From Stenocarpella maydis (taxonomy: Eukaryota > Ascomycota > Sordariomycetes > Diaporthales > Diaporthaceae), in assembly GCA_002270565.1 (NCBI GenBank), contig NQMI01000048.1, forward strand, positions 236,898 to 300,897: a stretch of DNA of 64,000 nt, in the 5' to 3' direction. Positions 47,058 to 58,309 of this stretch are shown here, one piece after another. Every line of letters begins with the position of its first letter. Position 1 is the stretch's first letter. The notes under the pieces are model-generated. The model was not told the origin of the DNA. It ran no database searches and was given only the letters and a program-made list of their open reading frames with translations. Made by a program: the position numbers and the translations under genes.

Positions 47058-48766
47058 CTAGTTGCGACCATTGGTCTTTGCAATCTCCTTGTTCTTCTCA
47101 ACCTCTGTCGCCTGGTTGTTTAGACGGCCAAACTGCCATTCAGGAAGGGTGATGCCGGTCTGTTCGTTGATGGTTTGCATCAGAGGCGGCAGCATCTGGT
47201 AGACGTCTAGGCCAAGGTCAGCATTTGCTCAAGCAGGAAACGGGAACATGCCCGTGCAGCAGTGGTGATGATAATATGCCGGTACTCACTGCGCATGGTG
47301 TCAATGCCGCTGGACGAGCCAGCCTCGCCACCGGCCTGAGAACCAGTGTTCCACACGCTGATCTTGGGCTGCATGCCGGCGACAGCCTTGGCGTTGGCAT
47401 GTGCCAGCTCGACATATGTGCCCTTCTCGATCATCATGTACTGCAGCAGGCCGGCAGGGCCCCCAAAGGCCTGTGCCATCTGCCCATAGGCCGCGGCCAT
47501 GGCCGAGAGGCCCTCGGCCTCCTTCATCCGCACCTGCAGCTTGGCCTCGGCGTCCTTCAGGGCGGCGTAGTTGGACGCATCGGCCCCGACCCGCGTCCTG
47601 TACGCATCCGCATCGGTGGCCTGGTTCGTCTTGGCCAGCTGCGCAGTGGCGTCGACCTGGACCTCGTAGGCCTTTGCGTCGGCGGCGTGCTGCTTGGCCT
47701 CGCGGGCGATGGACGCCTTGACGACGTCCGAGGCGCGCAGGCGCTCCATCTCGGCCGCGGCCCGCTTGATCTCCACCTCGCGCTTGAGCTCCGCGTCCCG
47801 GGCCTCGGTCGCCCGCGCCGCCGTGATCTTGGCGATGTCCAGGTCGCGCTTGAGCGTCGTCTTGCGCGTGTCCAGCGCCGACTCGGCCGACGCCCGCTCG
47901 CCGTCCCGCTCCGTCTTCTGCACCGCCGTCTCGGCGTTGATCTTGGCCAGCTCCCGCTCCTGGCGGCCCTTGCGCTCCGCCTCGCCCACGGAGCCCTTCT
48001 GCTGCGCGTCGGCGACGTCGATGCGCGCCTGGTTGATGGCGCCCTCGTGCGCCTTGCGGGCCAGCGACTCGAAGTAGTTGGACTCGGGCGCATCGCGGAG
48101 CTCCTTGACGTTGGCATTGTATATCTTGAGGCCGAACTGGTCGAGCTCGCTCTGGATGTTGCGGAAGATGCGGCGTTCTGCACCGTCTCAGCAGTCTCGC
48201 ACAGGGCCACATGGAGCTTCCGGATGGGTGATTGGGGCCTACTGAATTCCTCACGCTCGGTGAAGATCTCTTCCATGGTCATGCTTGACACCAGGACACG
48301 GGTCTCGCCCTCGATGATGCCCTTGACAATATTGTCCAGGTGGGCCGTCGCATTCTTGCCCTTTGCGCTCGTGTCTGTGAGCAGCATGGCGTACTTCATG
48401 AGCGAGTCACCACGGTCCTCTTGGTTGTGCACTTGACCCGTCTCAGCGCCAGCCTTTGCGTTTGCGCCGCGAGCATTGACATCGGGGCCAACCGTGAATA
48501 CGACCGGCAGAAGGAATTGTAGCTTCTCCTTGGTCATGGCCTGCAGGCTCATGGCATAGTCATGAGGCTGGACACTGTGCGGGCGAGTTAGAACGTAGTA
48601 CTGGTGGCAAGCCGCACCTTGAGGTGTTTACATACCTGAACCTGGTGCATCTTTGGAAGGGATAAATCCAGGCGGATTTTGCGATCTTGACCGATTCAAT
48701 TCCCATGCCCGTCAAGGCAAGGTACTCATCGGGTGCAGCGACGCTGTAGTGGGGTAGGGGTGCCAT
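47058..48766 (-). CDS. Flotillin-like membrane scaffold protein (SPFH/band 7)
   Basis: Four exons, 48766-48636, 48574-48243, 48177-47290 and 47206-47058, with GT..AG introns in consistent phase, encode 499 residues, the usual fungal flotillin length. The N-terminal SPFH domain (about 1-190) starts [20 protein letters not shown], with [35 protein letters not shown] and [20 protein letters not shown]. An Ala/Glu/Lys-rich helical region follows (about 200-340; [19 protein letters not shown] and similar), then [16 protein letters not shown] and a terminal [20 protein letters not shown]. Flotillins oligomerise on the inner leaflet of the plasma membrane and organise sterol-rich microdomains; in filamentous fungi they localise behind the growing tip. 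Junction 48243/48177 restores the conserved EREEF-KRRIFRN sequence, which settles the frame. Confidence 0.93.
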
Positions 48767-48849
48767 TGTTGTGAGCTGAGGACTTGCTTATGGGGAAATA
48801 GTATTAGACTCTCTTGATATCAGTGAGCGAGGCAAGACTTTGTCGAGCT

Positions 48850-48889
<40 letters not shown>

Positions 48890-50433
48890 AGCGTCCAATA
48901 TATAGGATTTTGAGGATACGGGATATTTGTCCTAGAAACGCCCTAGGACACTAATTGCTAGAAATCGGCCTAGCCAATCGTGGATTGAAACCGTCTTGGG
49001 CCGGACTCGAATTAGGTGTCCCTGATGATGAAGGCAGTGCCTCTTGTAGGAAAGCTTCAGTTTAATATTTGTTATAATGGCCTTAGTAGCCAATGTTGTT
49101 CACGATCTCGTCTCAGACCTAGCCGGGGGCGGGGGTCCTTCTTGTGTATATATAGTCGCTAGATATCTGCGTTCTCCAGGTAAGTGTAGTGTAGGAATAA
49201 CCCGATCTTTGTTGTTCTGCCTCACGGCCATCCTCTTCAGCCGCTCGGCCCCTGGCACGGCGGTCTTGTTTGCCTGTTTCTGCTGCCCGCGACCCGCATT
49301 GGGCCCAGCCGCAACCGATGGCCAAGGCAGTCAGGCAGCTTCGCCCTGTTCAGGTGACTTTCCTGCGCCCAGCCTCTTTGTGTGGTGTGATTACTCATGC
49401 CAGAAGGAGAGCGACTTTTAATGAAACGCTCGGTGCTCGGAGCTGTCAAGTGTCATCCCCAGAGCTTGGCATTTGGAAGGCCATACCGTAAAGGGCAATA
49501 TATCGAACGATGGCTGGGGACAACAACTTGATCAAGATAAAGGGAGCCGGACAGTTGGCACCGTCCTCAACGAATGAGTAGCCGAGAATGAAGTCATTTT
49601 TCGAGAGGTGCGGGTAATATTCCGTGCTAAAGCCCGCACCTCCATAGTAAGGATTGTCGCGTGGCATAGAATGGGGGCAGTGCAGAAGCGTATCTAGCTG
49701 CCTTGTCATCTGTGCCACGGCGCGGCCAGCTCGGTTTAGCAAGCATTAGAATCCTTCCTGGCCGAGACTGCTTAGCCTTTGGCAGACGTCGGGGGTCTAC
49801 GGCTTACAGAAACGCCCGAAATATGGCTCATGCTGCGATATTTCCTCCAAGGGAACACAAGAAATACGGAATTGCTCTTCACGGTGAATCTTACGATGAC
49901 ATGAATATTGCTCCGAGGGGCCGTCAATTCGAAATTACGAGTCTTTGTGTGTCCCGCATCCGGAATCCCAATCAATCGTGGGACAGCAACTTTCCTGCTG
50001 CCTTATTGCCACTCCAAGTATACACAGCCACTCTTCTTATGCCTGCGTTGGTACCTTGGATCACGCCAGGTCGATATTGTTTGTCTAGCGCCACTGCCAG
50101 GCTCACTCTAGGGTGCCACGTGCCTCGGCTACTCTGATATTTGCTTGGCTTAGTTAACGACGGTTGATATTTGACGGAGCGGCGTCTTTCAAATTACCTA
50201 GCTAGGTATGGCCACTTGCTCGGCCCAACGCTACATGACCAGCCAGGGCATATTCCAGTGGCAGCCCGAATGGTCTCAGTTCTCGATACTAACTAGTCGA
50301 TTTATCCACTTTGAATGCCAGAATAGGACCACGCCTCATTGTTTAGTCACCGGCGTCAACGACTGATTTCCAGCTTGCAAATCATCGTCTTGCTGCTTCA
50401 GAACGAGACAAACTTCGAGCCAAATCAACAAAC
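48767..50433. other. Intergenic, divergent promoters
   Basis: About 1.7 kb between flotillin (-) and the PPxY-like protein (+). It holds the TTG microsatellite. A minus-strand ORF at 49446-49742 includes NPYYGGAGFSTEYYPH but has no other support. Confidence 0.4.
48850..48888. repeat. (TTG)13 microsatellite in flotillin 5' region
   Basis: Thirteen perfect TTG units, read as (CAA)13 on the gene's strand, 84-122 bp upstream of the flotillin ATG. This is likely in the 5' UTR or core promoter. Confidence 0.9.
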
Positions 50434-51333
50434 ATGATGACACTGAAGATACATGAGGACCGTTTTGAAGGGCAGGGAGAGCCATCCGCTCCGGCACCTC
50501 CGCCTTCATACACAGAAGCAACAGTACCAGGCGGGTCAGAATCTCGTCCGCCGACGTACAATAAAAAGCCGACTACAGACCCAATAGACGCGCTGGTCAG
50601 CCGCCTGCCCTTTTTGGTCCGAGAGAGGCAACAATCGCAGTCCAGACAACGATTGAGCGAGGACGACACAATCATCCAGCATATCATACCTTTTATACGA
50701 CAATTCTTCCTAGAATTCTCGACGAATAACAACGCCAAGAAGTCCCGCAACTCCCACGGGTCGTTATCTACGGAGTTGATGCTGGTCCCACGAGACGCCG
50801 CACCAAGTGATGAGGGGTGGGACCTAGCCGGGCTCAACGAGAGAAGGGAGCAGAGTGCTTTCTTCCGACTAGACAAGGTTGAGGCGCCAGACCAGCTCGG
50901 ATGGGTGTCCAAGAGCGGAGAGTCGGTTCAGATCCGTGACGACAGGGGGGAGCCGGACATGCTTTGGTGGCGTGACGAGGATCATGCTCTCAGGCTGGCC
51001 TCAGCTCTCAGAGGCATCGTGACCCCCGAGCGGTCCGAAGAGGGCGAGGCACAGCGGCGACAAGATTTAGTACGGCAAGAAGCAGCAGAACAGCCCGAAG
51101 GCAAAGGCAAGTTACCCATGCGCTCTTTCTTTGGCCTTTCGAGAAAGTCGCGGCCACCGGCGGAGCCGACAACTCCCACGATAAAGAACAAGACTTGTGC
51201 GACAGAGTTCTTGGGAGGCGTACATGTGGACATTCAGGCGGAGGAAGTCACTTTTCGCAGAGAAAATGATTTTGGACTGTGGGAGTCCTCATCAGGATGG
51301 GCCGTCATCATCAAAACGACTGTCCTATATTGA
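50434..51333 (+). CDS. Unknown protein with PPxY-like motifs
   Basis: Intronless, 299 residues from ATG 50434. The N-terminus is Pro-rich and carries PPSYTEA (about 24) and PPTYN (about 39), close to the PPxY motif recognised by WW domains of Nedd4/Rsp5 ligases. A helical middle (DTIIQHIIPFIRQFFLEFST) and a conserved-looking block follow (GWVSKSGESVQIRDDRGEPD, LWWRDEDHALRLASALRG). The C-terminus has LGGVHVDIQAEEVTFRREND and SGWAVIIKTTVLY. No membrane segment or signal peptide. I do not recognise a named family; the block looks like a fungal-specific fold, and an adaptor role is only suggested by the PPxY-like motifs. Confidence 0.68.
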   Translation: MMTLKIHEDRFEGQGEPSAPAPPPSYTEATVPGGSESRPPTYNKKPTTDPIDALVSRLPFLVRERQQSQSRQRLSEDDTIIQHIIPFIRQFFLEFSTNNNAKKSRNSHGSLSTELMLVPRDAAPSDEGWDLAGLNERREQSAFFRLDKVEAPDQLGWVSKSGESVQIRDDRGEPDMLWWRDEDHALRLASALRGIVTPERSEEGEAQRRQDLVRQEAAEQPEGKGKLPMRSFFGLSRKSRPPAEPTTPTIKNKTCATEFLGGVHVDIQAEEVTFRRENDFGLWESSSGWAVIIKTTVLY

Positions 51334-51710
51334 CAGAGCGGCTTCTTTCTAGCTAAGGTACCTAGGTGCTTGAGTGTATATGCAATCATTCATATCACTT
51401 TGGGCGAATTGCGAATGCCAAACTATTGCGCATTGACAACGCTAGGACCTTACTGACCTTCGCTTCAGGCGCGGGAGAGGTTTTGCCTCTAAGCTGCCGA
51501 GTACTCACATGCCACACATCTCTCGGGTAAACTTCCATAAATCTCACTAAACATGAACCACATAGCCTCTATCCATAGCCCCTCCCAACACGCCTTGCTG
51601 CTCGCCCCATAAGCCCGACTGCCGGGATCCCATTTCAAGTAGACACAAGCCACATCCGCTACCAGCCCAAGCTGGATCCTTCCTCAACATCAAGAAATAC
51701 AGTTCGCCCC
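51334..51710. other. Short intergenic region between convergent genes
   Basis: About 380 bp between the PPxY-like gene and the GNAT remnant. Nothing else seen. Confidence 0.5.
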
Positions 51711-52010
51711 TCAAGAAGCCTTTTCATTCACGAGGTTCTCGTAAGGGAATGGCCTGTTCTCCCCCTCGACGATGACATAGCCCCGCCACACGTACCACGC
51801 GATGAGCTCCCAGCGCAGCCACATGACCGTCCGCTCCATCCCGGCGGCGCCCATCTCTTCGCGCGCAGGCCTCTCCGCCTCGGCCAGCATCTTCCTCCCA
51901 ACCCCGCCGTTCTGCAGCTTGGTGTCTACCGCAAACACGCCCAGGCACGCCGACTTGACCATCGCCAGCAGCGCGGGGACATCGGCAGGCATGGCCTTGC
52001 GGAAATTCAT
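51711..52010 (-). pseudogene. GNAT N-acetyltransferase with internal deletion
   Basis: A 99-codon frame (ATG 52010) starts like a GNAT protein (FRKAMPADVPALLAMVKSA) and then jumps to the acetyl-CoA-binding half: LGVFAVDTKLQNGGVGRKML contains the Q/R-x-x-G-x-G/A type motif (QNGGVG), followed by WELIAWYVWRGYV and RPFPYENL. Family members are about 160-200 residues; here some 50-60 residues covering beta-2 to beta-4 are missing, with the frame kept. GNAT enzymes transfer an acetyl group from acetyl-CoA to amines. Without the central sheet, activity is unlikely. An unrecognised intron is a less likely explanation, since there is no extra DNA at the junction to hide one. Confidence 0.6.
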
Positions 52011-52791
52011 TGGCGAGGCAGACGTGATTTTTATGTTTCCTCTGCAGCTTCCGGCCCAGGGTTGAGCCGAGATGCAGAGCGCCCGAGTCCTGGGAGCTGT
52101 AGCGTTTTCTGAGCTGAATGGTTGCTACAGATCGGTATTCTTGAGAGCCTCGAGGGAAACAGTATATATACGGATGTAAAGCCCTTGATATGTTTGTCGA
52201 CAACTTTGTGAGTGACACCCGTGGGTGGTGTAGTGGTCGACAGCTCTGGGGCACGGTTCGGGGACCCCTTGCCCAACTGCGCACCTGCTCTCAAAGCACT
52301 ATAGGGAGCGCGGTAGACCATTCTAGATCCGAACAATCTGATCTGATCTGACCAACCTGGTAGCGTGGGTCATCTGTATATTCGGCGACGAACAATACCC
52401 AGTTGCGACATCTTCAGGAATGGGAAGGGATCGTGTTCGATCTTCGAGTCATTGGCGGCGTTCAAGACTTGCTTCGGTCGAGCAAGTCAACCGACCATGA
52501 TGGTGTATATGCAGGATTGTGCCGGAAATTTTCTACCGCCGCAAAATGCTCTCTCGTCTTTCTGCGGGTTGCTACAGACTGTGCGCGTTTGAAAAGGGGC
52601 ATACAACCATGGCATGCCGCGGCTGTGCCGACGGTACTCCGTACTTCTCTCTTTGCTTATGCGAATGGAACTATTCCAACACCTCGTACGCCAACGCTCG
52701 CTGTGCTGTGATTGGAGCTGTAGTGCAGCGCAGTTCTAGATTCATGAAGTGTCCGGCTTGAGAAGCTCACACCAAGACGACGGGCCGGCCA
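52011..52791. other. Intergenic
   Basis: About 780 bp between the GNAT remnant and the 3' end of palA. No gene seen. A GTGTAGTGG/GGTTCGGGG pair near 52225-52260 imitates tRNA boxes but is too short. Confidence 0.45.
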
Positions 52792-55497
52792 TCAGCCAAA
52801 CCGGATCCCGGCGTTGGGCTCCCATTTCCCGCCTACCGGCCCGCCGCCACCTCCAGCCTGTCCTCCTGGGCCCCCGCCGCCTGCTCCGGGCGGCTGTGCA
52901 AACTTGATGCCCATCTCAGGATTCCACATGCCCTGCAGCGGCTGTATCGACTGTCGCGGCTGCGGCTGCGGCTGCTCCGGCGGCTGGGCGTTGTCGTCGC
53001 GTGCCCAGGACTGGATGTGGGGCTCAACTGGTGGTGACATTGGTGCCATCGGCGCAGGCGCGTTCTGGTAGAACTGTTGTGGGGGGCTTTGAGGGTCCTG
53101 GTAGCTGGGCTGAGGCGCCCGCTGGTGCTGACCTAGGGAGAGGGTGGAAAGGGGTGGCATCCCGATATCCCTGCGACGTATGTCAGAATGCCGATGTAAT
53201 TAGAGAGAGGGTGGTAACAAAGAGTTGCGACTTACTCCTCAAGTGCGCGAGAGTCCTTCCGCCTCTCGCTTACCCAGTCCCTGCAACGATCCCTGAAGGA
53301 TCCAGCGATCTTGCTAAGATCGTTGTAGAACTTCCTCCCGGTCTCCACGTTGTTGACGATCTCCTTGTACTTGTAGTAGGCATTGTCCAACGTCTGGAGG
53401 GCGGCCTCCCGCTCCCTTGACCCTCGGTCTCCCGCGCTCTTCTTCTGGGCCTCAAACTCTCGGTTTGCACGCGTCACCTCTGCCAAGAACTTTTCCTGTT
53501 CCGCGGCCTCTTTCTCGACCTGGGCCAGGTCCGCCTCGTACATGCTATCCAACCGTCTCTCGAAGAAGTCCTCAAAATGTGCTGGCACAATTTGCGTGTT
53601 GGGGTAAGTGCGCTCCAGCCTTGCTGCTTCTTTCATAATGTCCGGTTTAATGTCATCTGCCTTGGCTTTCTCACGAAGAGCTTCGACGCGGCGCCGTCTT
53701 CGGGACTCGAGGCGTTGGATGTCGTTGTACGCGCCACGGAGACGGCCGAGGGCGGGCTTGAGGGTTTCGTGGATCTCGGTTTTGCGACTCTGTGGTATGG
53801 CATCCATGAGGCTGCGATCGGAGCCGGCAAGGATGGAGAGCGTACTTTCCACCGCCAGCCACTTCTCACGGACAAGCGAGTCGGTAGATGTACTCGAGCC
53901 AAAATAGCCATCAATATCGGCTGCTTGTTTCCATAGCTTCGCACCTTGGGGGTCCTCCTTGCTCGAAGGCCTCGTCCAGCGCTGGGTTCCGTACTTCATG
54001 CGCAGCCGTTTGTCCTCCTCCTCCTCAGTGGCAAGAAGAGACCTTCCTTCATCGAAAATTGCGCGGTCACTTGACCTCAGCTTATCAATATCGGCAAAAC
54101 TCCGTTGCACCCTGGTCAGAGCATCCGCCTGCCTGATTTCCTCCGCATGTTGTACAAGTGTCCCGGGTAGACCAAGCGGCTTTTCTAGGGCCTGCAGGGA
54201 CCCAGGAAGATTGAGTGATGACAGTATCTCGTGGAGCTTCTCATTCAAAGCCTCAAGATCGTGTATGATGTTTTGGTTGACCAGACGATCTCTCCTTTCC
54301 TCGTAGATTGACACGGCGACATGAACAGAGTAGGGCACCAGCTTGCTGAAGAGGGGCGTTCCGAACTCGGTGTGATCACCGAGGTATTCCGTGGGGGTGG
54401 AAACCTGTGGTGGGACCCTGGCCACAGCCATGTTGGCGCGTTCGAGTACCTTGAGCTCTGTCTTCGCAGGAACATGATCTGAGATGATTATTAGCAACAA
54501 GAGGGCTCCTCAGGACATAGCCATCAGACCTACGTAGATATATCACGTCATTATCCTTCTCGGCGCGTTTCAAGTCATCTTCGGCCCTCCTTTTCAAGCC
54601 GTTCAGGTCATCCATGACAGCCTTGCTCAGGTAACCTCCCTTGCCCTCCTTGAGACCCTCGTTTGCACACACAACAGCGTCGGTCAGGCGCGCCACCTCT
54701 TCTCCATACTTCCTCTTCTCCAGGCAGTCGCACGCAGCGCGGTACTGGGCGGCGGCGGCAAAGTGGTGGTGCTTGGCGCTCACGTGGTGTATCCAGGAGC
54801 TGGAGATGGACTCGCTGTTCATGGCGGCCTCGCCGGCCAGGTTGTACAGGTCGCTAACTCGAGCGGCAACCTTGGATATGGAGGCGTCCTTGTAGCCGTC
54901 TATGACGGCCTTCTGCCAGAAGCACTCCTGGCTCTGGGCCAGCTGAAGCTGGATGAGGGACTCGAGGGTGCTCTCGTCCAGGTCCTCAGGCGGGGTGGGC
55001 ATGCGCAGCTCCGGGAGCACGACATCCTTCATGTGCTTGAAGACGCCAGCGGCCTGGCTAAAAAAGTTGGCAGCGGTCTTGAGCCCTTCGGTGTTGGATC
55101 GGTTGGAGGCGAGGGCGAGCTGGGAGTAGAGGACGGCGAGGTTGAAGAGGACGCTCATGAGCTCGAACTTGAGGTTGTTGTGGACAACGGGGCGGTCGGT
55201 GTTGTAGCCCAGGGCCGGGTACCAGGTGAAGTCGGCGCCTATGTCGATGGGGAACTTGCCCGAGATCCAGACGAGCTGGGCGGCGTAGGCCTGCAGCTTG
55301 GTGATGCCGCTGGGGTGGGCCTCGCGCACGTTGGTGGCATCCCTCCGCAGCGCGTCAACGACCTCGAGGTCGTGACGGAACATGTCTGGGTGCTGGTCAT
55401 ATTTCTTGGAGATGTACTGGCGGATGGCGGTCGACAGCGACAGGTGGTTGGACTTGCGGAAGGGGATCGACAGCTGGTTTGCACTGGGGTTTGCCAT
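52792..55497 (-). CDS. palA: pH-response regulator PalA/Rim20 (BRO1-domain protein)
   Basis: Three exons, 55497-54534, 54478-53236 and 53170-52792 (introns GTAGGT..CAG and GTAAGT..CAG, in phase), give 861 residues. The BRO1 domain (about 5-390) opens LSIPFRKSNHLSLSTAIRQY and includes DFTWYPALGYNTDRPV, ECFWQKAVIDGYKDASISK and HHVSAKHHHFAAAAQYRAAC. This matches PalA/Rim20 rather than vacuolar Bro1. A V-shaped helical domain (about 410-720) and a Pro/Gln/Gly-rich tail follow. PalA binds YPxL motifs on the transcription factor PacC/Rim101 and the ESCRT-III subunit Vps32/Snf7, so that PacC is proteolysed at alkaline pH. The tail carries two related motifs, GMWNPEMGIKF and KWEPNAGIRFG (the very end). 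The gene is intact and of family length. Confidence 0.94.
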
Positions 55498-55570
55498 GGC
55501 GGGGCATCAGCCTGGTGATATGAGTTGATGCAGAAGCAGCGCAAGACCTACGAGGACATTGTGTGTCGAG

Positions 55571-55830
55571 GCCAGGACCAGAGCAGGCCGATGCAGTGCG
55601 ACGTTTGTCACGGCGTGAGGAAGGGGCATGACCTCATCTGTCGATGGATAATAATAAAGCACGAGCTGCCAAGCTCCACCAGCCAGACAGCTCCTCATCC
55701 AAGCTGCTGTTGACTTCATGCACATTAGGTAATCAGCTGGCGCTCATTGCCCAGTCTCCATCAGATGGTCAGACACAGACCAAGTCAGACACCGAACACG
55801 CAAAGACTCGCCCAACAGCTTGTTCTTGGC
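55571..55830. promoter_or_regulatory. Possible PacC sites (GCCARG) upstream of palA
   Basis: Three matches to the PacC/Rim101 consensus GCCARG lie 75-335 bp upstream of the palA ATG: GCCAGG at 55571-55576, GCCAAG at 55668-55673, and CTTGGC (reverse) at 55825-55830. A hexamer with one degenerate base is common by chance, so feedback control is only a suggestion. Confidence 0.2.
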
Positions 55831-56160
55831 TGTTTTAGCCGTCTTTATAAGCACATCGTCCCAGCCGGTCTATTCTTGATATCATTGCAGACAAAAACGG
55901 TGCTAGTCAAATGTATCGACAATCCTGGCTCACTCTGGTCACAACTCTGCGTCAACCACCTGCAGGTGTTGAACTACACGCTCGCGACACGGGGTAAAGC
56001 TTCCCAAGTCCCGCCAGCTTCTAGTCTCTGCCTGGCAGCGGAGATTTCTGACCATATCTAACGCTATGAATTGTTGGTTTTCCAACAAACTTGTCCGCGA
56101 GAACATCCATCACCTATAAAGCGTCTTGCGAGCTCGCCGAGTATCGTGCCCGGCTCTGAC

Positions 56161-56186
56161 GCCGGATGCCGGATGCCGGATGCCGG
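56161..56186. repeat. Short GCCGGAT tandem repeat
   Basis: Three perfect 7-bp units GCCGGAT plus a partial fourth, in intergenic DNA. Confidence 0.8.
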
Positions 56187-58309
56187 ACTCCAGACCGGTT
56201 GGTTCTACTCGCCTATGGCCGTTTGCGGCCGCCTCTGTGGTGTCCAAGCCTTATTCCGCCTCGCAGGCAGGCTGTGGCATGTTCGCCAGCACCAGCAAAG
56301 CTTGTCGTGGCGCTATGCCGAGTCTGATATAAGACGCCTTGCTGGTGGATATGGATACCGGGATACCGACACAAGCATACGGCCTGACGCTGTCGGCCGA
56401 GGCGACTTCAATAAGTCCAGCGCCTACCAGCCTGCCAGCTCAACCCTACTTGCATGGCCGGCACCTTTGGGCGTGTAGGACCGCAAGCCTGCAGATCTGC
56501 ATGCACGCCACGGCATCCAAAATTATGTTTCGGTCCCGAATAGGCTCCTGACCTTTCATGATGCCCTCGGCAGCGATGTACTCCGTACCCTCGACGCTCA
56601 CACGGACAATAGGCGGCTGACGCACATCGGAAAAAACGGACCACGGACCGGACCTGGGCACTCAAAGCCGCATCTGCGACCTGCGAGGCTGCAACACCTG
56701 AGCTCGTACCATCTCACCCTTACCGCCCATACTTCCGCTGCTGTTGTGTATGATGCCACCGGCTGTTTTATGAACAATTTCTCACCTTCGCCACCAAGTC
56801 TACGCTATATCCCGTACTTCAATTCTTGCTTGCAATGGCTTTTTGGGTGAGTCCTGTTATAGGCGCCGCAGACGCCCTAATGCACGATTCGGCGTAGGGA
56901 AGAGCTAGGGTTGGCATATCCCGAGGCACTGTTAAATGTACCTTAACGCAGACAGCCGCACAGCACCATCCAGAAGGGAACAAAAATCACGCCGGATTAC
57001 TCCATCCATCCTAGTCACGGCCGCCATACGAGCGAGCGCGGCACAATCCGCTTCTAATATTGAGCTTGACATCCTGATTGTCAGTGCGTCGGAAGCTTGT
57101 CTGGATCCGGCCGCTACATAAATGATGACTATGACTATGATTCCCCGTGTTTCCAGTGGCTGACGGGCTCCACCCACGTACGTGGTACAACCGCCTTGCA
57201 GGACATACCCCATCATCACTGATGCGGCGGCCGCCCTCAGGCGGACTGATATCCAAGTTATGCTCCGTACCTGGCGCTCATTTATGCGGCATCAGTCTCG
57301 ATCCATCCGATCGCGCCCTCAAATCGCCTGGCCCACGGTCCCTCGTGTTATCGCTGCCCGCTTTAGCTCCAATGTCCAGACATCCCTCGGGACTACGGCG
57401 CAGGCAATGTACATGTTCAATGGCCGAGATGGAGGTGCCAGTCCTGACGCTCTTCTACCTACATGGTACAGCTGAGCTTAATGGTATGCCACGCCTTCTG
57501 CTGACTCGGACATCCCCACCACATCCCATACCCAGATCTCCGGTACGCATCACTACTACTGCGGCTGGGACAATGCTTCCATTCCCCGGCGGCCGTCAAG
57601 GCTAATGTCAATATCCCAGCTCACCAGTCCCCGTCCCAACCGCAGGCACCCGTCCAGTAAGGTCATCTGATCTCATCGGACAGACGGCCTGGCATGCCCA
57701 GTCTTAGGGCTACAGTATCCAGCTCGGCTGGTCTTTGACGTCCAAGTCACGCAGGCCGGCAGGCCAGCAGGCCAGGCAGGGCTCGAATAGCCGGAGCTTG
57801 GCCATGTTCAGGGATCAGGTCCCCCGTATCCAGTTGGGACACATCACTGCATTCCATCGACGGGTGGTGGGTCGGCCTTCGGTGGTGTGCATACAAAGAG
57901 CCAACCCGTCTGCCCGTTAGTGCAAGCGTTTATGTCAGACTTAAGCGGCCACATCAACCTGCAAGGGGGCAGGCCGTGTTGACCATGCTCCCCCAAGCGT
58001 TGCCCGCGCCGCAAGCTGCAGCCGGGTCAGGCAGCATCCTTCCAAAATGGGTCCGGACCAGATGAGCATGGAACCACGCAGCTGGGTGCAGGCCTCTGTC
58101 TCAGGCCACGCGCCGTGCAGACCATAACCTTTGGTGCTACCGATTGTCCAGAGTCCGGGACCGACAAGAGGTCGCATAAGTAGAGCAGCCTCGCAGCGTC
58201 GTCGATCATTTGATTTGCACCTGATCTTTTCTGCTCTTTTCAGCGTTGATTCCCTCTCCTTGGGTGTCCCAATTTCTCTTTCGTAATATTGGCAACCAAA
58301 TTGTCAGCC

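Larger units (their letters stand above)
55498..58309. other. Intergenic, divergent promoters of palA and the P450
   Basis: About 2.8 kb. Contains the PacC-like hexamers listed separately and a short GCCGGAT tandem (56161-56186). Several ORFs of 60-150 codons exist on both strands without domains or codon bias; none is annotated. Confidence 0.45.

Noticed and set aside
47225..48436. 403-codon plus-strand ORF across flotillin
   Set aside because: Antisense to conserved SPFH exons and crosses their introns; a composition artefact.
49446..49742. Minus-strand ORF containing NPYYGGAGFSTEYYPH
   Set aside because: Could be a lone exon, but I found no adjoining exon or family match.
52222..52262. 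TGGTGTAGTGG followed by GGTTCGGGGACC, resembling tRNA A and B boxes
   Set aside because: The boxes are only about 25 nt apart, too close for any tRNA, and no acceptor pairing exists.
57147..57605. 152-codon plus-strand ORF in the palA-P450 intergenic region
   Set aside because: Random amino-acid composition, no domain, and several equally long overlapping ORFs in other frames.
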